From NCBI RefSeq assembly GCF_003002095.1, contig NZ_PVZC01000001.1, forward strand, positions 1 to 64,000: DNA of 64,000 nucleotides. The letters are read 5' to 3'. Below, one piece after another: positions 20,047-28,790 of this stretch (its first letter is position 1; each line of letters begins with the position of its first letter). The notes beneath the pieces were generated by a model that searched no databases, was not told the DNA's origin, and was given only the letters and a program-made list of their open reading frames with translations. The DNA is from Allonocardiopsis opalescens (lineage in GTDB: Bacteria > Actinomycetota > Actinomycetes > Streptosporangiales > Streptosporangiaceae). Position numbers and translations under genes: made by a program.

Positions 20047-20065
20047 TTAGCTTAGGTTCACCTAA
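20047..20065 (+). promoter_or_regulatory. Iron box (IdeR/DmdR-type operator)
   Basis: The sequence TTAGCTTAGGTTCACCTAA matches the 19-base actinomycete iron box TTAGGTTAGSCTAACCTAA at 16 positions and contains the symmetrical core TTAGGTTCACCTAA. It ends 27 bases before the methyltransferase ATG. Iron-loaded IdeR/DmdR would be expected to repress from this site. Confidence 0.75.
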
Positions 20066-20092
20066 ACGCGTCGCGCATGTGGAGGTGGCCGG

Positions 20093-21142
20093 ATGTCCTG
20101 GGGGGACGAAGGGCAGGTGGGGGAGGCGCGGGGCCGCGGCCTGGTGCTGCGGCTCGCCTTCGGCGCGATGGGCGCCCGGGTGGTGGGGCTGGCGACCGAG
20201 CTGGGGCTGCCCGACTCCATCGGCGATGCCGAGCGGACCGCCGCGGAGCTGGCCGCCGAACTCGACCTTCCCGAGGCGAACCTGAACCGGCTGCTGCGGG
20301 CCATGGCGGCGCTGGAGCTGCTGACCGAGACCGCGCCGGGCCGCTTCGTGCTCGCCCCGGCGGGCGCCGTGCTCCGCACCGACCGGCCCGACTCCATCCA
20401 CTCCTTCGTCCGGATGTTCACCGACAGCACGATGGTGCGGGCCTGGGAGCGGCTGGAGTACAGCGTGCGCACCGGCCGGACCGCCTTCGACGAGGTGTTC
20501 GGCACCGACTTCTTCGACCACCTCAAGGGCGATGCCGAGCTGTCGGCCCTGTTCAACGCGGCGATGAGCCAGGGCAGCCGGCGCACGGCCGCCCTGCTGC
20601 CCGAGCACGTGGACTTCGGCCGCTTCGGCACCGTCACCGACGTCGGCGGCGGGGACGGCACCCTGCTCGCCGCCGTGCTGCGCGCGGTGCCCGCCCTGCG
20701 CGGCACGGTCTTCGACACGGCCGAGGGCGGCGCGCAGGCCGCCGCCACCCTGGAGCGGGCCGGGGTGGCCGACCGCGCCGCGGTGGCCGTCGGCGACTTC
20801 TTCGCCGGGGTGCCGGCCGGCGCCGACGCCTACCTGCTCAAGAGCATCGTGCACGACTGGGACGACGAGCGCGCCGCGAGCATCCTCGGCCACTGCGGCC
20901 GGGGCCTGGCCGAGGGCGGGCGGGTGCTGATCGTAGAGCCGGTGCTGCCGGACACCGTGCGCCCCGACATCTCGCCGACCCTCTACCTGAGCGATCTGAA
21001 CATGCTGGTGAACGTGGGCGGCTTGGAGCGCACCCGCGCCGACTTCGAGGCGCTGTGCACCCGCGCGGGCCTCGCGGTGGACCGGGTGGTGGCGCTGCCG
21101 CCGGAGTCGGGCTTCTGCGTGATCGAGGCGGTGCCGGCCTGA
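20093..21142 (+). CDS. SAM-dependent O-methyltransferase, iron-box controlled
   Basis: The 349-residue protein has the two-domain layout of plant-type/polyketide O-methyltransferases. An N-terminal dimerisation/winged-helix domain (GLPDSIGDAERTAAELAAEL, NRLLRAMAALELLTE) precedes a Rossmann domain with SAM loop VTDVGGGDGTLLAAVL and catalytic-region LKSIVHDWDDERAASIL. Such enzymes methylate small aromatic or polyketide substrates. No secondary-metabolite cluster is nearby, which is odd. An iron box just upstream implies expression during iron starvation. GGAGGTGG precedes the ATG. Confidence 0.88.
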   Translation: MSWGDEGQVGEARGRGLVLRLAFGAMGARVVGLATELGLPDSIGDAERTAAELAAELDLPEANLNRLLRAMAALELLTETAPGRFVLAPAGAVLRTDRPDSIHSFVRMFTDSTMVRAWERLEYSVRTGRTAFDEVFGTDFFDHLKGDAELSALFNAAMSQGSRRTAALLPEHVDFGRFGTVTDVGGGDGTLLAAVLRAVPALRGTVFDTAEGGAQAAATLERAGVADRAAVAVGDFFAGVPAGADAYLLKSIVHDWDDERAASILGHCGRGLAEGGRVLIVEPVLPDTVRPDISPTLYLSDLNMLVNVGGLERTRADFEALCTRAGLAVDRVVALPPESGFCVIEAVPA

Positions 21143-21158
21143 GCGCGCCGGGCGCGGG

Positions 21159-21656
21159 CTAGGTCGGGTCGGGCATGTCCTCGCCGGGCGCCTCGGTGAG
21201 CCGGGCCAGGTAGAGCTGTTCGCCGAGGCGTTCGAGGAGTTCCAGCTCGGTCTGCAGGTAGTCGATGTGCTCCTCCTCGTCGGCCAGGATCTCCTCGAAG
21301 ATGCGGGCCGAGGTCACGTCGCCGCGCGAGCGCATCAGCTCGATGCCGCCGCGCAGCCGGACGATGGCCTCCTCCTCGATGACCATGTCGGAGCGCAGCT
21401 GCTCGCCGATGGTCTGCCCGATCCGCAGGGTGCCCAGCCGCTGGTAGTTCGGCAGGCCCTCCAGGAAGAGGATGCGGTCGGTGAGCCGTTCGGCGTGCTG
21501 CATCTCCTCGAAGGACTCCTCCCGGGTGTGCTTGGCGATCCGGGTGAGTCCCCAGTTCTGCTGCATCTTGGCGTGCAGGAAGTACTGGTTGATGGCGGTG
21601 AGTTCGGCGGTGAGCTGCTCGTTGAGCAGGCTGATGACGTCGGAGTCGCCTTGCAT
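21159..21656 (-). CDS. bfr: Bacterioferritin
   Basis: This is an iron-storage protein that oxidises Fe(II) at a dinuclear centre and stores it in a 24-mer. The 165-residue chain carries the expected ligands: LTAELTAINQYFLHAKMQQN, FEEMQHAERL and ILADEEEHIDYLQTELELL. Met in YFLHAKMQ-type sequence fits haem-binding bacterioferritins. The ATG at 21656 has GGGGGA upstream, and the longer Cys/Pro-rich extension is rejected. It lies downstream of bfd on the same strand, and the iron box before bfd may control both. Confidence 0.94.
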   Translation of the reverse strand: MQGDSDVISLLNEQLTAELTAINQYFLHAKMQQNWGLTRIAKHTREESFEEMQHAERLTDRILFLEGLPNYQRLGTLRIGQTIGEQLRSDMVIEEEAIVRLRGGIELMRSRGDVTSARIFEEILADEEEHIDYLQTELELLERLGEQLYLARLTEAPGEDMPDPT

Positions 21657-21779
21657 CTCGTCCCCCGGTCGAGGCGGTCGCGGACAGTGGCAGCGCGAAC
21701 ACGGAGTGCTGCCCGGATGCCCGCATCCAATCACAGCGCCCCGGCCGAATCACTGCGCCCGGCCGGGCGGGGGCGCGGC

Positions 21780-21968
21780 TCAGCCGCCGAGGGCGGGCGC
21801 CGGCGCGGGCTCGCCCTCGCGGACCAGCGAGGAGATGCGCCGGATGCACGACCCGCAGCCCGCGCGCATGCCGCAGGCGCGGCGGACCTCGCGGGTCGAG
21901 CACGCGCCGGAGGCGATGTGCTCGCGCACCTCGTCCTCGGTGACGGCGTGGCAGACGCAGGCGTACAT
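21780..21968 (-). CDS. bfd: Bacterioferritin-associated ferredoxin (2Fe-2S)
   Basis: Bfd passes electrons to bacterioferritin so that stored iron can be released. The 62-residue protein reads MYACVCHAVTEDEVREHI and later RACGMRAGCGSCIRRI, giving the C-x-C and C-x4-C-x2-C pattern of the Bfd [2Fe-2S] fold. It is upstream of bfr with 123 bases between. An iron box lies 19-37 bases before its ATG, so it should be repressed when iron is plentiful. Confidence 0.92.
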   Translation of the reverse strand: MYACVCHAVTEDEVREHIASGACSTREVRRACGMRAGCGSCIRRISSLVREGEPAPAPALGG

Positions 21969-21986
21969 GGGGGGAGTGCCCTTTCT

Positions 21987-22005
21987 TTAGGCAAGGCTCC
22001 CCTAA
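21987..22005 (-). promoter_or_regulatory. Iron box upstream of bfd
   Basis: TTAGGCAAGGCTCCCCTAA fits the 19-base iron box at 15 positions, with intact TTAGG and CCTAA arms. It lies between the bfd start and the divergent sequence to the right. This is the second such site in 2 kb. Confidence 0.7.
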
Positions 22006-22105
22006 GTTATCTGATGGACATTCCGGGCGCAATGCTCGATCCGCCCAGCTCAGCGGGTGTGACCGGTGTCGCTCCGCGACCCGCGGAGCGCCCGTCGGCG
22101 CCGCC

Positions 22106-22549
22106 TCAGGGCGGTGATCGGAACTGGCCGCGCTCCGCGCCGAGGTAGCGCCCCCGCGGCCGGTCGGCGTCGGAGCGGCCGCGGGTCACCAGCGCCCACA
22201 CCCCGATCAGCACCACCAGAGTGCCGAGCACCGACGCGCACGACGTGGCGGCCCGCACCCACAGGGGCACCGCCGCTCCCGGCACCGGCAGCTCGAAGGT
22301 GACGACCAGCAGAGCGAAAAGGGGCGAGGAGCCGGCCACCACGATCGCGCTCCACCACGCCCCCGCGGTCTCCGACGCCATCAGGTAGACCATCGCCAGC
22401 CCGCAGAAGACGATTCCGCACAGCCGCACCACGCCCAGGTAGGGCGCGGCACTGAAGCCGGCGCCGGCCGTCAGCGCGGCCAGCACCAGGATCTGCGCCA
22501 GCAGCACCGCGGCGACGGCTCGGGCGACGGACGGCGAAGGGGCGGGCAC
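22106..22549 (-). CDS. Small integral membrane protein (147 aa)
   Basis: The GTG at 22549 is set by a GGAGGT site 8 bases upstream; longer in-frame starts are Arg/Ser-rich. The product has four predicted membrane helices (AVAAVLLAQILVLAALTAGA, GVVRLCGIVFCGLAMVYLMA, AIVVAGSSPLFALLVVTFEL, SCASVLGTLVVLIGVWALVT) and a basic C-terminal tail. No family is recognised. It is transcribed divergently from the response regulator gene, so the two share a regulatory region. Confidence 0.75.
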   Translation of the reverse strand: MPAPSPSVARAVAAVLLAQILVLAALTAGAGFSAAPYLGVVRLCGIVFCGLAMVYLMASETAGAWWSAIVVAGSSPLFALLVVTFELPVPGAAVPLWVRAATSCASVLGTLVVLIGVWALVTRGRSDADRPRGRYLGAERGQFRSPP

Positions 22550-22600
22550 GCGGAACCTCCGAAACGTGCGGGATGTCCCTATCGAGAGTGGCGGCTTCGC

Positions 22601-22617
22601 GGTCAACCCTTGGTCAA
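22601..22617 (+). promoter_or_regulatory. GGTCAA direct repeats, 11-bp spacing, upstream of the response regulator
   Basis: GGTCAA occurs at 22601-22606 and 22612-22617, one helical turn apart. OmpR-family regulators often bind such in-phase direct repeats. The pair lies about 50 bases before the regulator ATG and 50 bases from the divergent membrane gene, so autoregulation of both is plausible. This is inference only. Confidence 0.4.
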
Positions 22618-22667
22618 ACGGCGCGCATCGCCGGGGAAACCTTGGACATCGACTTACGATCAGCATC

Positions 22668-23336
<669 letters not shown>

Positions 23337-23346
23337 CCGCCCGGTA

Positions 23347-23373
23347 CCGGCCGCCGGACCCTCCGGCGGCCGG
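23347..23373. other. Strong hairpin between response regulator and kinase genes
   Basis: A perfect 12-base inverted repeat, CCGGCCGCCGGA-CCC-TCCGGCGGCCGG, sits in the 70-base gap. It may partly end transcription or stabilise the upstream message, giving more regulator than kinase. Confidence 0.6.
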
Positions 23374-23406
23374 ACCGCGGCCGCCGGCGGCCCCTGAGGA
23401 GGACGA

Positions 23407-24690
23407 ATGCGCAGGCGCCTGCTGCTGTCCACCCTCGCGGTCACCAGCATCGCGGTACTGCTGCTGGGCATCCCGCTGGCCTTCGTCATCCCGCGGCTGA
23501 TCTACGAGGAGAACGAGCAGCAGCTCGAACAGGAGGCGACCGCGATCGCCGCCGACCTGGACACCCGCACCATCTCCGCGGCGCCGATCGACACCAACCG
23601 GCTCACCCGCGCCTACCCGGACCGCTCCATCACCATCCAGCCCCCGCACGACGCGCCGCCCGTGACCGCGGGCATGCCCGCCGAGGACGGGATGCTCTCG
23701 GAGCAGGCGATGACCGAGGGCGGCACGGAGGTGACCGTGAGCCGCAGCTCGGAGGAGATCCGCGAGGAGGTCGCCAGCTCGCTGCTGCTGGTGCTCTCCC
23801 TCGCCCTGCTGGCCGTCGGCGTCGCGGTGGGCCTGGCCGTGCTGATGGCGCGCCGGCTCACCCTGCCGCTGATGGACCTGGCGATCACGGCCGAGCGGCT
23901 CGGCTCGGGCGCGGCGGAGCCGGTCGGCCACCGCTACGGCGTGGTCGAACTCGACCAGGTCGCCCAGGGCCTGGACCGCAGCGCCGAACGGCTGTCCAGC
24001 CTGATCGCGGCCGAGCGCGACTTCGCCACCGACGCCTCCCACCAGCTGCGCACCCCGCTCACCGCCCTGTCGATGCGGCTGGAGGAGATCATCGCCGAGG
24101 CCGGTGACAACGAGGTGGTGCGCGAGGAGGCCGAGGCGGCGCTGGCGCAGAGCGAGCGGCTGGCCGCCGTGGTCGAGCACCTGCTCGGCCGGGCGCGCCG
24201 CGCCCAGGAGCAGGCCGCGGCCCCCGTCGCGATCGACCCGGTGCTGGAACAGATCCTGTCGGACTGGGAGCCGGTCTACCGCCGGGCCGGCCGGGAGCTG
24301 CGGCTGGTCGGCGAGGAGGGCCTGGTCGCGGTGACCAGCGAGGACGGCCTGTCCCAGATCCTCACCACCTTCGCCGACAACGGCTTCCGGCACGGCGACG
24401 GCACCGTCACGGTGCAGACCTCGTCCACCGACGGCTCGGTGGTCATCGAGTTCAGCGACGAGGGCGAGGGGGTCTCCGAGGAGCTGGCCGGGCGCATCTT
24501 CGAGCGGCACGTCAGCGGGCACGGCGGCACCGGGCTGGGCCTGGCGCTGGCCCGGCGCACGGCCGAGGCCGACGGCGGGCGGGTGGAGCTGCTGCGGCGG
24601 CGCCCCGCGGTGTTCGCGGTCTTCCTGCGGCGCCAGGGCGCCGGGGCGACCGGGGACGGAGAGGACCCCGGGCTGACCGGCCCGACCTGA
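23407..24690 (+). CDS. Sensor histidine kinase
   Basis: The 427-residue kinase has two membrane helices (about 7-29 and 126-148) around an extracytoplasmic segment of about 95 residues, then a HAMP region (MARRLTLPLMDLAITAERLG). The phospho-acceptor is in FATDASHQLRTPLTALSMRL. The ATPase domain has ILTTFADNGFRHGDG (N box), DEGEGVSEELAGRIFERHVS and GGTGLGLALARRTAEADGG. It should phosphorylate the regulator encoded upstream. AGGAGGACGA precedes the ATG. The signal sensed is unknown. Confidence 0.94.
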   Translation: MRRRLLLSTLAVTSIAVLLLGIPLAFVIPRLIYEENEQQLEQEATAIAADLDTRTISAAPIDTNRLTRAYPDRSITIQPPHDAPPVTAGMPAEDGMLSEQAMTEGGTEVTVSRSSEEIREEVASSLLLVLSLALLAVGVAVGLAVLMARRLTLPLMDLAITAERLGSGAAEPVGHRYGVVELDQVAQGLDRSAERLSSLIAAERDFATDASHQLRTPLTALSMRLEEIIAEAGDNEVVREEAEAALAQSERLAAVVEHLLGRARRAQEQAAAPVAIDPVLEQILSDWEPVYRRAGRELRLVGEEGLVAVTSEDGLSQILTTFADNGFRHGDGTVTVQTSSTDGSVVIEFSDEGEGVSEELAGRIFERHVSGHGGTGLGLALARRTAEADGGRVELLRRRPAVFAVFLRRQGAGATGDGEDPGLTGPT

Positions 24691-24699
24691 GCGGCCGGC

Positions 24700-25221
24700 T
24701 CAGGCCGCCTCGGCCTCGGCGTCGGCCTCCGGCCCCGCCGCGGCGCCCTGCCGCGGGCCGGTCCTGGCGCCCGCCGTCTCGCCCCGGCCCGCGGCCGGGG
24801 CCAGGAAGACGAAGCGCTTGTAGGACCAGTAGCGGAAGAGGGTGCCCAGCGCGGTGCCGGCGATATTGGCGATGTTCGACGCGACCACGCTGGTCAGCCC
24901 GGCCACATCGCTCGACAGCCACAGGCAGGCCATCGTGATGAGGTAGCCGACCACGTTGAACACGAAGAACAGCGCGTACTCGCGGGCCAGCCCGGAGCGC
25001 TCGCGGTGCCGGAAGGTCCAGAAGCGGTGCCCGACGAAGGTGACGCAGGTGGCGACCACGATGGCGATGGTCTGGCTCGCGTACGGCCCGGTGCCCGAGA
25101 GCACCAGCGCGTTCACCAGCAGCGTCTGGACGACGAACGCGATTCCGCCGACCACGCCGAACTTGCCCAGTTCGTGGATGAGATGGGCGAACCTGCGATA
25201 CAGGCTCAGCAGAGGTCTCAC
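24700..25221 (-). CDS. GtrA-family membrane protein
   Basis: GtrA proteins have four membrane helices and are thought to help move lipid-linked sugars across the membrane. Here the helices are seen in KFGVVGGIAFVVQTLLVNAL, TIAIVVATCVTFVGHRFWTF, YALFFVFNVVGYLITMACLW and NIANIAGTALGTLFRYWSYK, with the usual FVGHRFWTF and FRYWSYKRFVF motifs. The C-terminal tail is Ala/Glu-rich. It ends 9 bases from the convergent kinase gene. The link to the sugar-polymer genes further right is plausible but distant. Confidence 0.9.
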   Translation of the reverse strand: MRPLLSLYRRFAHLIHELGKFGVVGGIAFVVQTLLVNALVLSGTGPYASQTIAIVVATCVTFVGHRFWTFRHRERSGLAREYALFFVFNVVGYLITMACLWLSSDVAGLTSVVASNIANIAGTALGTLFRYWSYKRFVFLAPAAGRGETAGARTGPRQGAAAGPEADAEAEAA

Positions 25222-25454
25222 TGCTCCGGTGGGTCCTTTCCGCCGGCTGACGCCGGGTGGGCATGCCCGTTCCCTCAGTCTGCCAGGCGGGGCTGACCGG
25301 CTCGGGTGTGCGATAGCGCCGAATATCTCACAACCCGGCCGGTCCCGTCCGGGAGCTCCGATGGAACATGGGGCCCTGTTGGCCGAGAGTTCGACCGCAG
25401 TTGGCGAAGCCCGGCGGAGTGATCAGGGCCGGGCCTGCGGCTAGGCTTCCTGCC

Positions 25455-26618
25455 GTGAGTGAGCATGCGGGAATGCCCGTGGTCGGGATGGTGGGCGCCG
25501 GCCAGCTGGCCAGGATGACCCAGCAGGCGGCGATCGCCCTGGGGGTGCGGCTGCGGGTCATGTCGCCCGACGGCGCGCAGAGCGCTGACGCCGTCGTCCC
25601 CGGCGTCGCGCTGGGCGACCACCGCTCCCTGCCCGACCTGCTGGCCTTCGGCCGCACCGTCGACGTGGTCACCTTCGACCACGAGCACGTCCCCACCGAG
25701 CACCTGGCCGCCCTGGAGCAGGCCGGGGCCGCGGTGCGGCCCGGCGGGCACGCCCTGCTGTTCGCCCAGGACAAGTCGGCCATGCGCCGCCGCCTCGCCG
25801 AGCTGGCCGCGCCCGTGCCGCGCTGGCGCGCCGTCGCCACCCCGGCCGACGTCGACGCGCTGGCCGAGCAGACCGGCTGGCCGGTGGTGCTGAAGGCGGC
25901 CCGCGGCGGCTACGACGGCCGGGGCGTGTGGGTCTGCGAGACCCGCGACGACGCCAAGCGGCTGGTCACCGAGATCCAGGCGGCCGGCACCGAGCTGCTG
26001 GCCGAGGAGCGGGTCGACTTCACCCGAGAGCTGGCCGCCGTCGTCGCCCGCTCCCCCTACGGCCAGGCCGCCGCCTACCCGGTGGTGGAGACGGTGCAGC
26101 GCGAGGGGATCTGCCGCGAGGTCATCGCCCCGGCGCCCGGGCTGGCCGAGGAGACCGCCCTGGCCGCGCAGCGGCTCGCGCTGCGGCTCGCCGACGAGCT
26201 GGACGTCACCGGCCTGCTCACCGTGGAGCTGTTCGAGACCCGCGGCGGCATCGTCGTCAACGAGCTGGCCATGCGCCCGCACAACTCCGCGCACTGGACC
26301 ATCGACGGCGCCCGCACCTCCCAGTTCGAGCAGCACCTGCGCGCCGTGCTCGACCTGCCCCTCGGCTCGACCGCCCCGCTGGCCCCCTACACCGTGATGG
26401 CGAACCTGCTCGGCGGCCGCGACGCCGACGTCTACAGCCGCTACACCCACGTGATGGCCCGCGACCCCGGCGCCAAGGTGCACTTCTACGGCAAGGAGGT
26501 GCGGCCCGGCCGCAAGATCGGGCATGTCACCGTGCTCGGCGACGACCTCGCCGACCTGCTCGAACGCGCCCGCCACGCCGTCGACTACCTCAACGCCGAC
26601 CGCTACCTGAAGGGCTGA
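25455..26618 (+). CDS. purK: N5-carboxyaminoimidazole ribonucleotide synthase
   Basis: PurK uses ATP and bicarbonate to carboxylate aminoimidazole ribonucleotide in purine synthesis. The 387-residue ATP-grasp protein shows VVGMVGAGQLARMTQQAAIA, VVLKAARGGYDGRGVWV and VNELAMRPHNSAHWTIDGAR. The GTG at 25455 fits the family N-terminus. PurE, the next enzyme, starts 3 bases after its stop. Confidence 0.96.
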   Translation: MSEHAGMPVVGMVGAGQLARMTQQAAIALGVRLRVMSPDGAQSADAVVPGVALGDHRSLPDLLAFGRTVDVVTFDHEHVPTEHLAALEQAGAAVRPGGHALLFAQDKSAMRRRLAELAAPVPRWRAVATPADVDALAEQTGWPVVLKAARGGYDGRGVWVCETRDDAKRLVTEIQAAGTELLAEERVDFTRELAAVVARSPYGQAAAYPVVETVQREGICREVIAPAPGLAEETALAAQRLALRLADELDVTGLLTVELFETRGGIVVNELAMRPHNSAHWTIDGARTSQFEQHLRAVLDLPLGSTAPLAPYTVMANLLGGRDADVYSRYTHVMARDPGAKVHFYGKEVRPGRKIGHVTVLGDDLADLLERARHAVDYLNADRYLKG

Positions 26619-26621
26619 GCC

Positions 26622-27149
26622 ATGGCAGGGCCTGATGTGCCGCCGCTGGTCGGCGTGGTGATGGGCAGCGACTCCGACTGGCCGGTGATGCGCGCCGCCA
26701 CCGAGGCGCTGGCCGAGTTCGACGTCCCCTTCGAGGCCGACGTCGTCTCCGCACACCGGATGCCGCACGAGATGATCGCCTACGGCGAGCGCGCCGCCGA
26801 ACGCGGCCTGCGGGTCGTCATCGCCGGCGCCGGCGGAGCCGCCCACCTGCCCGGTATGCTCGCCGCCGTCACTCCGCTCCCCGTCATCGGCGTGCCGGTG
26901 CCGCTGAAGAACCTGGACGGCCTGGACTCCCTGCTGTCCATCGTGCAGATGCCCGCCGGCGTCCCGGTGGCCACCGTCGCCGTCGGCAACGCCCGCAACG
27001 CCGGCCTGCTCGCCGTCCGCATCCTCGCCGCCGCCGACGACGCCCTCCGCGCCCGGATGACCGAGTTCCAGCACGAGCTGCGCCGCCAGGCCCACGCCAA
27101 GGGCGAGCGCCTGCGCGCCGAGGTCAGCCCCCCGGTCCCCGGTAGCTGA
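26622..27149 (+). CDS. purE: 5-(carboxyamino)imidazole ribonucleotide mutase
   Basis: This is a class I PurE that moves the carboxyl group made by PurK to give carboxyaminoimidazole ribonucleotide. The motifs are [41 protein letters not shown] and [20 protein letters not shown]. The gene forms a tight operon with purK. Its last 26 bases overlap the end of the convergent XRE regulator gene. Confidence 0.96.
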   Translation: MAGPDVPPLVGVVMGSDSDWPVMRAATEALAEFDVPFEADVVSAHRMPHEMIAYGERAAERGLRVVIAGAGGAAHLPGMLAAVTPLPVIGVPVPLKNLDGLDSLLSIVQMPAGVPVATVAVGNARNAGLLAVRILAAADDALRARMTEFQHELRRQAHAKGERLRAEVSPPVPGS

Positions 27150-27363
27150 GCAGGTCGCCCGGCTGGCACTCCAGGACCTCGCACAGCTTCACCAGGGTGG
27201 AGAAGCGGATCGCCTTGACGTGCCCGTTCTTCAGCAGGGACAGGTTCACCACGGTGACGCGCACCCGGTGCGAAAGCTCCGTCAGGGTCATGCCCCGCGC
27301 GGCCAGGACCTCGTCGAGGTGCACTTCGATCCGGTGACCGGAGTCGGGCTCCGCCGGCGACAT
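27124..27363 (-). CDS. Small XRE-family (Cro/CI-type) regulator
   Basis: The 79-residue protein is almost entirely one helix-turn-helix domain: [20 protein letters not shown], then [20 protein letters not shown] and [18 protein letters not shown]. This is the YozG-like group usually paired with a DUF2975 membrane protein. Its ATG shares one base with the stop of the DUF2975 gene, so the two are translationally coupled. It most likely binds the palindromes at 28048-28095. The 3' end overlaps purE on the other strand. Confidence 0.92.
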   Translation of the reverse strand: MSPAEPDSGHRIEVHLDEVLAARGMTLTELSHRVRVTVVNLSLLKNGHVKAIRFSTLVKLCEVLECQPGDLLSYRGPGG

Positions 27364-28037
27364 CAGACGATCCCCTCCAGTTCCGCGCGCATCCGGGCGC
27401 CGCGCCGCACCACCTCGGCGACGGCCAGCAGCGCGAAACCGACCACCAGCGCGGCGGCCGCGCCGGTGGCGTCCGGCAGGGTACCGCCCGGATGGCTGCC
27501 GGCCGGGGCGACCAGCGGCCACAGCGCGGTGTAGCAGACCAGGGTGAGGGCGAGCTGCCCGATGGCGCCGCCCAGGGCCAGGCCGCCGCAGCGGCGCAGC
27601 CCGTGCACGGTGGCGGCGGAGAACAGGTCGCGGTCCGAGCCGACCCGGTTCACCAGCCGGTAGAGCAGCACCAGGACGACCAGCGCGACCGCGAGGCCGG
27701 GCAGGGTCACCAGTGCGGTGACCGCGGCCAGTCCCGGCTGCGCGGACGACTCCGGCCGGACCGCGACCGAACCGCCGGTCACCCCGGTGGGTCCGTCGGC
27801 GGCCGAGACGGCCGCCTGGGCGTATCCGTCGGGGACCGCCCGCGCGGCCGCCTCGGCGGCGACCGGTACCGGCATCTCGATCACGGGCGGCCCGGCATTG
27901 GCCGCCACCGCGATGGCCTGCACCGCGGCGAGCGCGGTGAGCGGCACGGCGGCGATGAGGCCGAGCACCACGACCACCTGGAACAGGCCGAGCCACTTCG
28001 CGGGGACCGGACCCGGCTCCGGTTCGTCGTCGACCAT
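27363..28037 (-). CDS. DUF2975 membrane protein
   Basis: The 224-residue protein has four membrane segments: WLGLFQVVVVLGLIAAVPLT, LPGLAVALVVLVLLYRLVNR, LALGGAIGQLALTLVCYTAL and AAALVVGFALLAVAEVVRRG. An outer loop of about 75 residues follows the first helix. RDLFSAATVHGLRRCG after helix two is typical of DUF2975. The family is nearly always paired with a small XRE regulator, as here; the protein may control that regulator from the membrane, but this is not proven. A perfect AAGGAGG lies before the ATG. Confidence 0.9.
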   Translation of the reverse strand: MVDDEPEPGPVPAKWLGLFQVVVVLGLIAAVPLTALAAVQAIAVAANAGPPVIEMPVPVAAEAAARAVPDGYAQAAVSAADGPTGVTGGSVAVRPESSAQPGLAAVTALVTLPGLAVALVVLVLLYRLVNRVGSDRDLFSAATVHGLRRCGGLALGGAIGQLALTLVCYTALWPLVAPAGSHPGGTLPDATGAAAALVVGFALLAVAEVVRRGARMRAELEGIV

Positions 28038-28047
28038 GACGCCTCCT

Positions 28048-28095
28048 TATCGACTGTCGATATTATCGAGAATCGTAAATATCGATAATCGATAT
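28048..28095 (-). promoter_or_regulatory. Palindromic AT-rich operator cluster upstream of the DUF2975-XRE pair
   Basis: Two perfect palindromes flank a related imperfect one: TATCGA-CTG-TCGATA at 28048-28062 and ATATCGAT-A-ATCGATAT at 28079-28095, with TTATCGAGAATCGTAA between. All share the TATCGA half-site. The cluster begins 11 bases upstream of the DUF2975 ATG and is strikingly AT-rich for this genome, so it likely contains the promoter and binding sites for the XRE protein. Confidence 0.75.
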
Positions 28096-28202
28096 GTCAA
28101 CGCCGAAGCCGCGCCTCCGGGCCGGTCCGGCGGCGGCCGCTGGTAGGTTCCTGTCCAGTTCCCGGCCGGCCCCCGAGCGCGGGCCCGATCGAAGGAGTGC
28201 CC

Positions 28203-28790
28203 GTGGCAAGCAGCGGCAAGGGGTCCCGGCGCGTCTGGGCGGCCGGGCTCGCGGCGGCGGCGCTGGCGGCCGCGGCCGGGTGCGGGGCCGGCGGTGCGGC
28301 CGGCGAGGGGGCGCCCTCGGCCGCGCCCACCGTGCCGACGGCCTCGCCCGAGGTGTCGGCGAGTGCGGAGCCCTCGGACGAGCCGTCCGGGGAGGCGTCC
28401 GAGGAGTCCGGCGGCGGTGAGTCCGCCGTGCAGGCGCTGGAGGCCGACGGCTCCTGCGGCCTGGTCGACAACCCCGGCGCCGGCGCGGGCGGCGGCGCCT
28501 CGCAGGCGCCGTCCAACACCGGCGAGGTGCTGAACCCGGCCGACTACGAGCAGTTCAAGGTCTGGATCGACAGCGGCGAGGTCGGCTGCGAAGAGGCGCT
28601 GCTGGTGGTGGAATCCTACTACCACGAGCCGCCGGACGCGGCGCAGGGCGACAGCGGGATCACCGAGGTCGACGGCTGGCTGTGCGGCGCCGTCACCCAG
28701 CCCATCACCGGCGTGGCCGGCCGCATCGCCGGCTGCCAGTCCGACGAGGGCTACATCGTCGTGACCACGCCGGACGCCTGGAGTCTGTGA
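28203..28790 (+). CDS. Putative secreted lipoprotein
   Basis: From the GTG at 28203 (GAAGGAG 5 bases upstream) the 195-residue product has a signal peptide ending in a lipobox-like LAAAAGC with Cys27. A Ser/Glu/Ala/Pro-rich spacer follows, then a small domain with four Cys (SCGLVDN, VGCEEALLVVESYY, WLCGAVTQP, AGCQSDEGYIVV). The domain ends in a strand pair common in actinomycete exported proteins. Function is unknown. It ends exactly where the convergent CoA-binding gene ends. Confidence 0.8.
   Translation: MASSGKGSRRVWAAGLAAAALAAAAGCGAGGAAGEGAPSAAPTVPTASPEVSASAEPSDEPSGEASEESGGGESAVQALEADGSCGLVDNPGAGAGGGASQAPSNTGEVLNPADYEQFKVWIDSGEVGCEEALLVVESYYHEPPDAAQGDSGITEVDGWLCGAVTQPITGVAGRIAGCQSDEGYIVVTTPDAWSL

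Noticed and set aside
24700-25221. GtrA as part of a phage-type O-antigen glucosylation cluster
   Set aside because: No integrase or phage genes are nearby and the GtrB-like enzyme is 37 kb away; the setting beside purK-purE is ordinary chromosomal.
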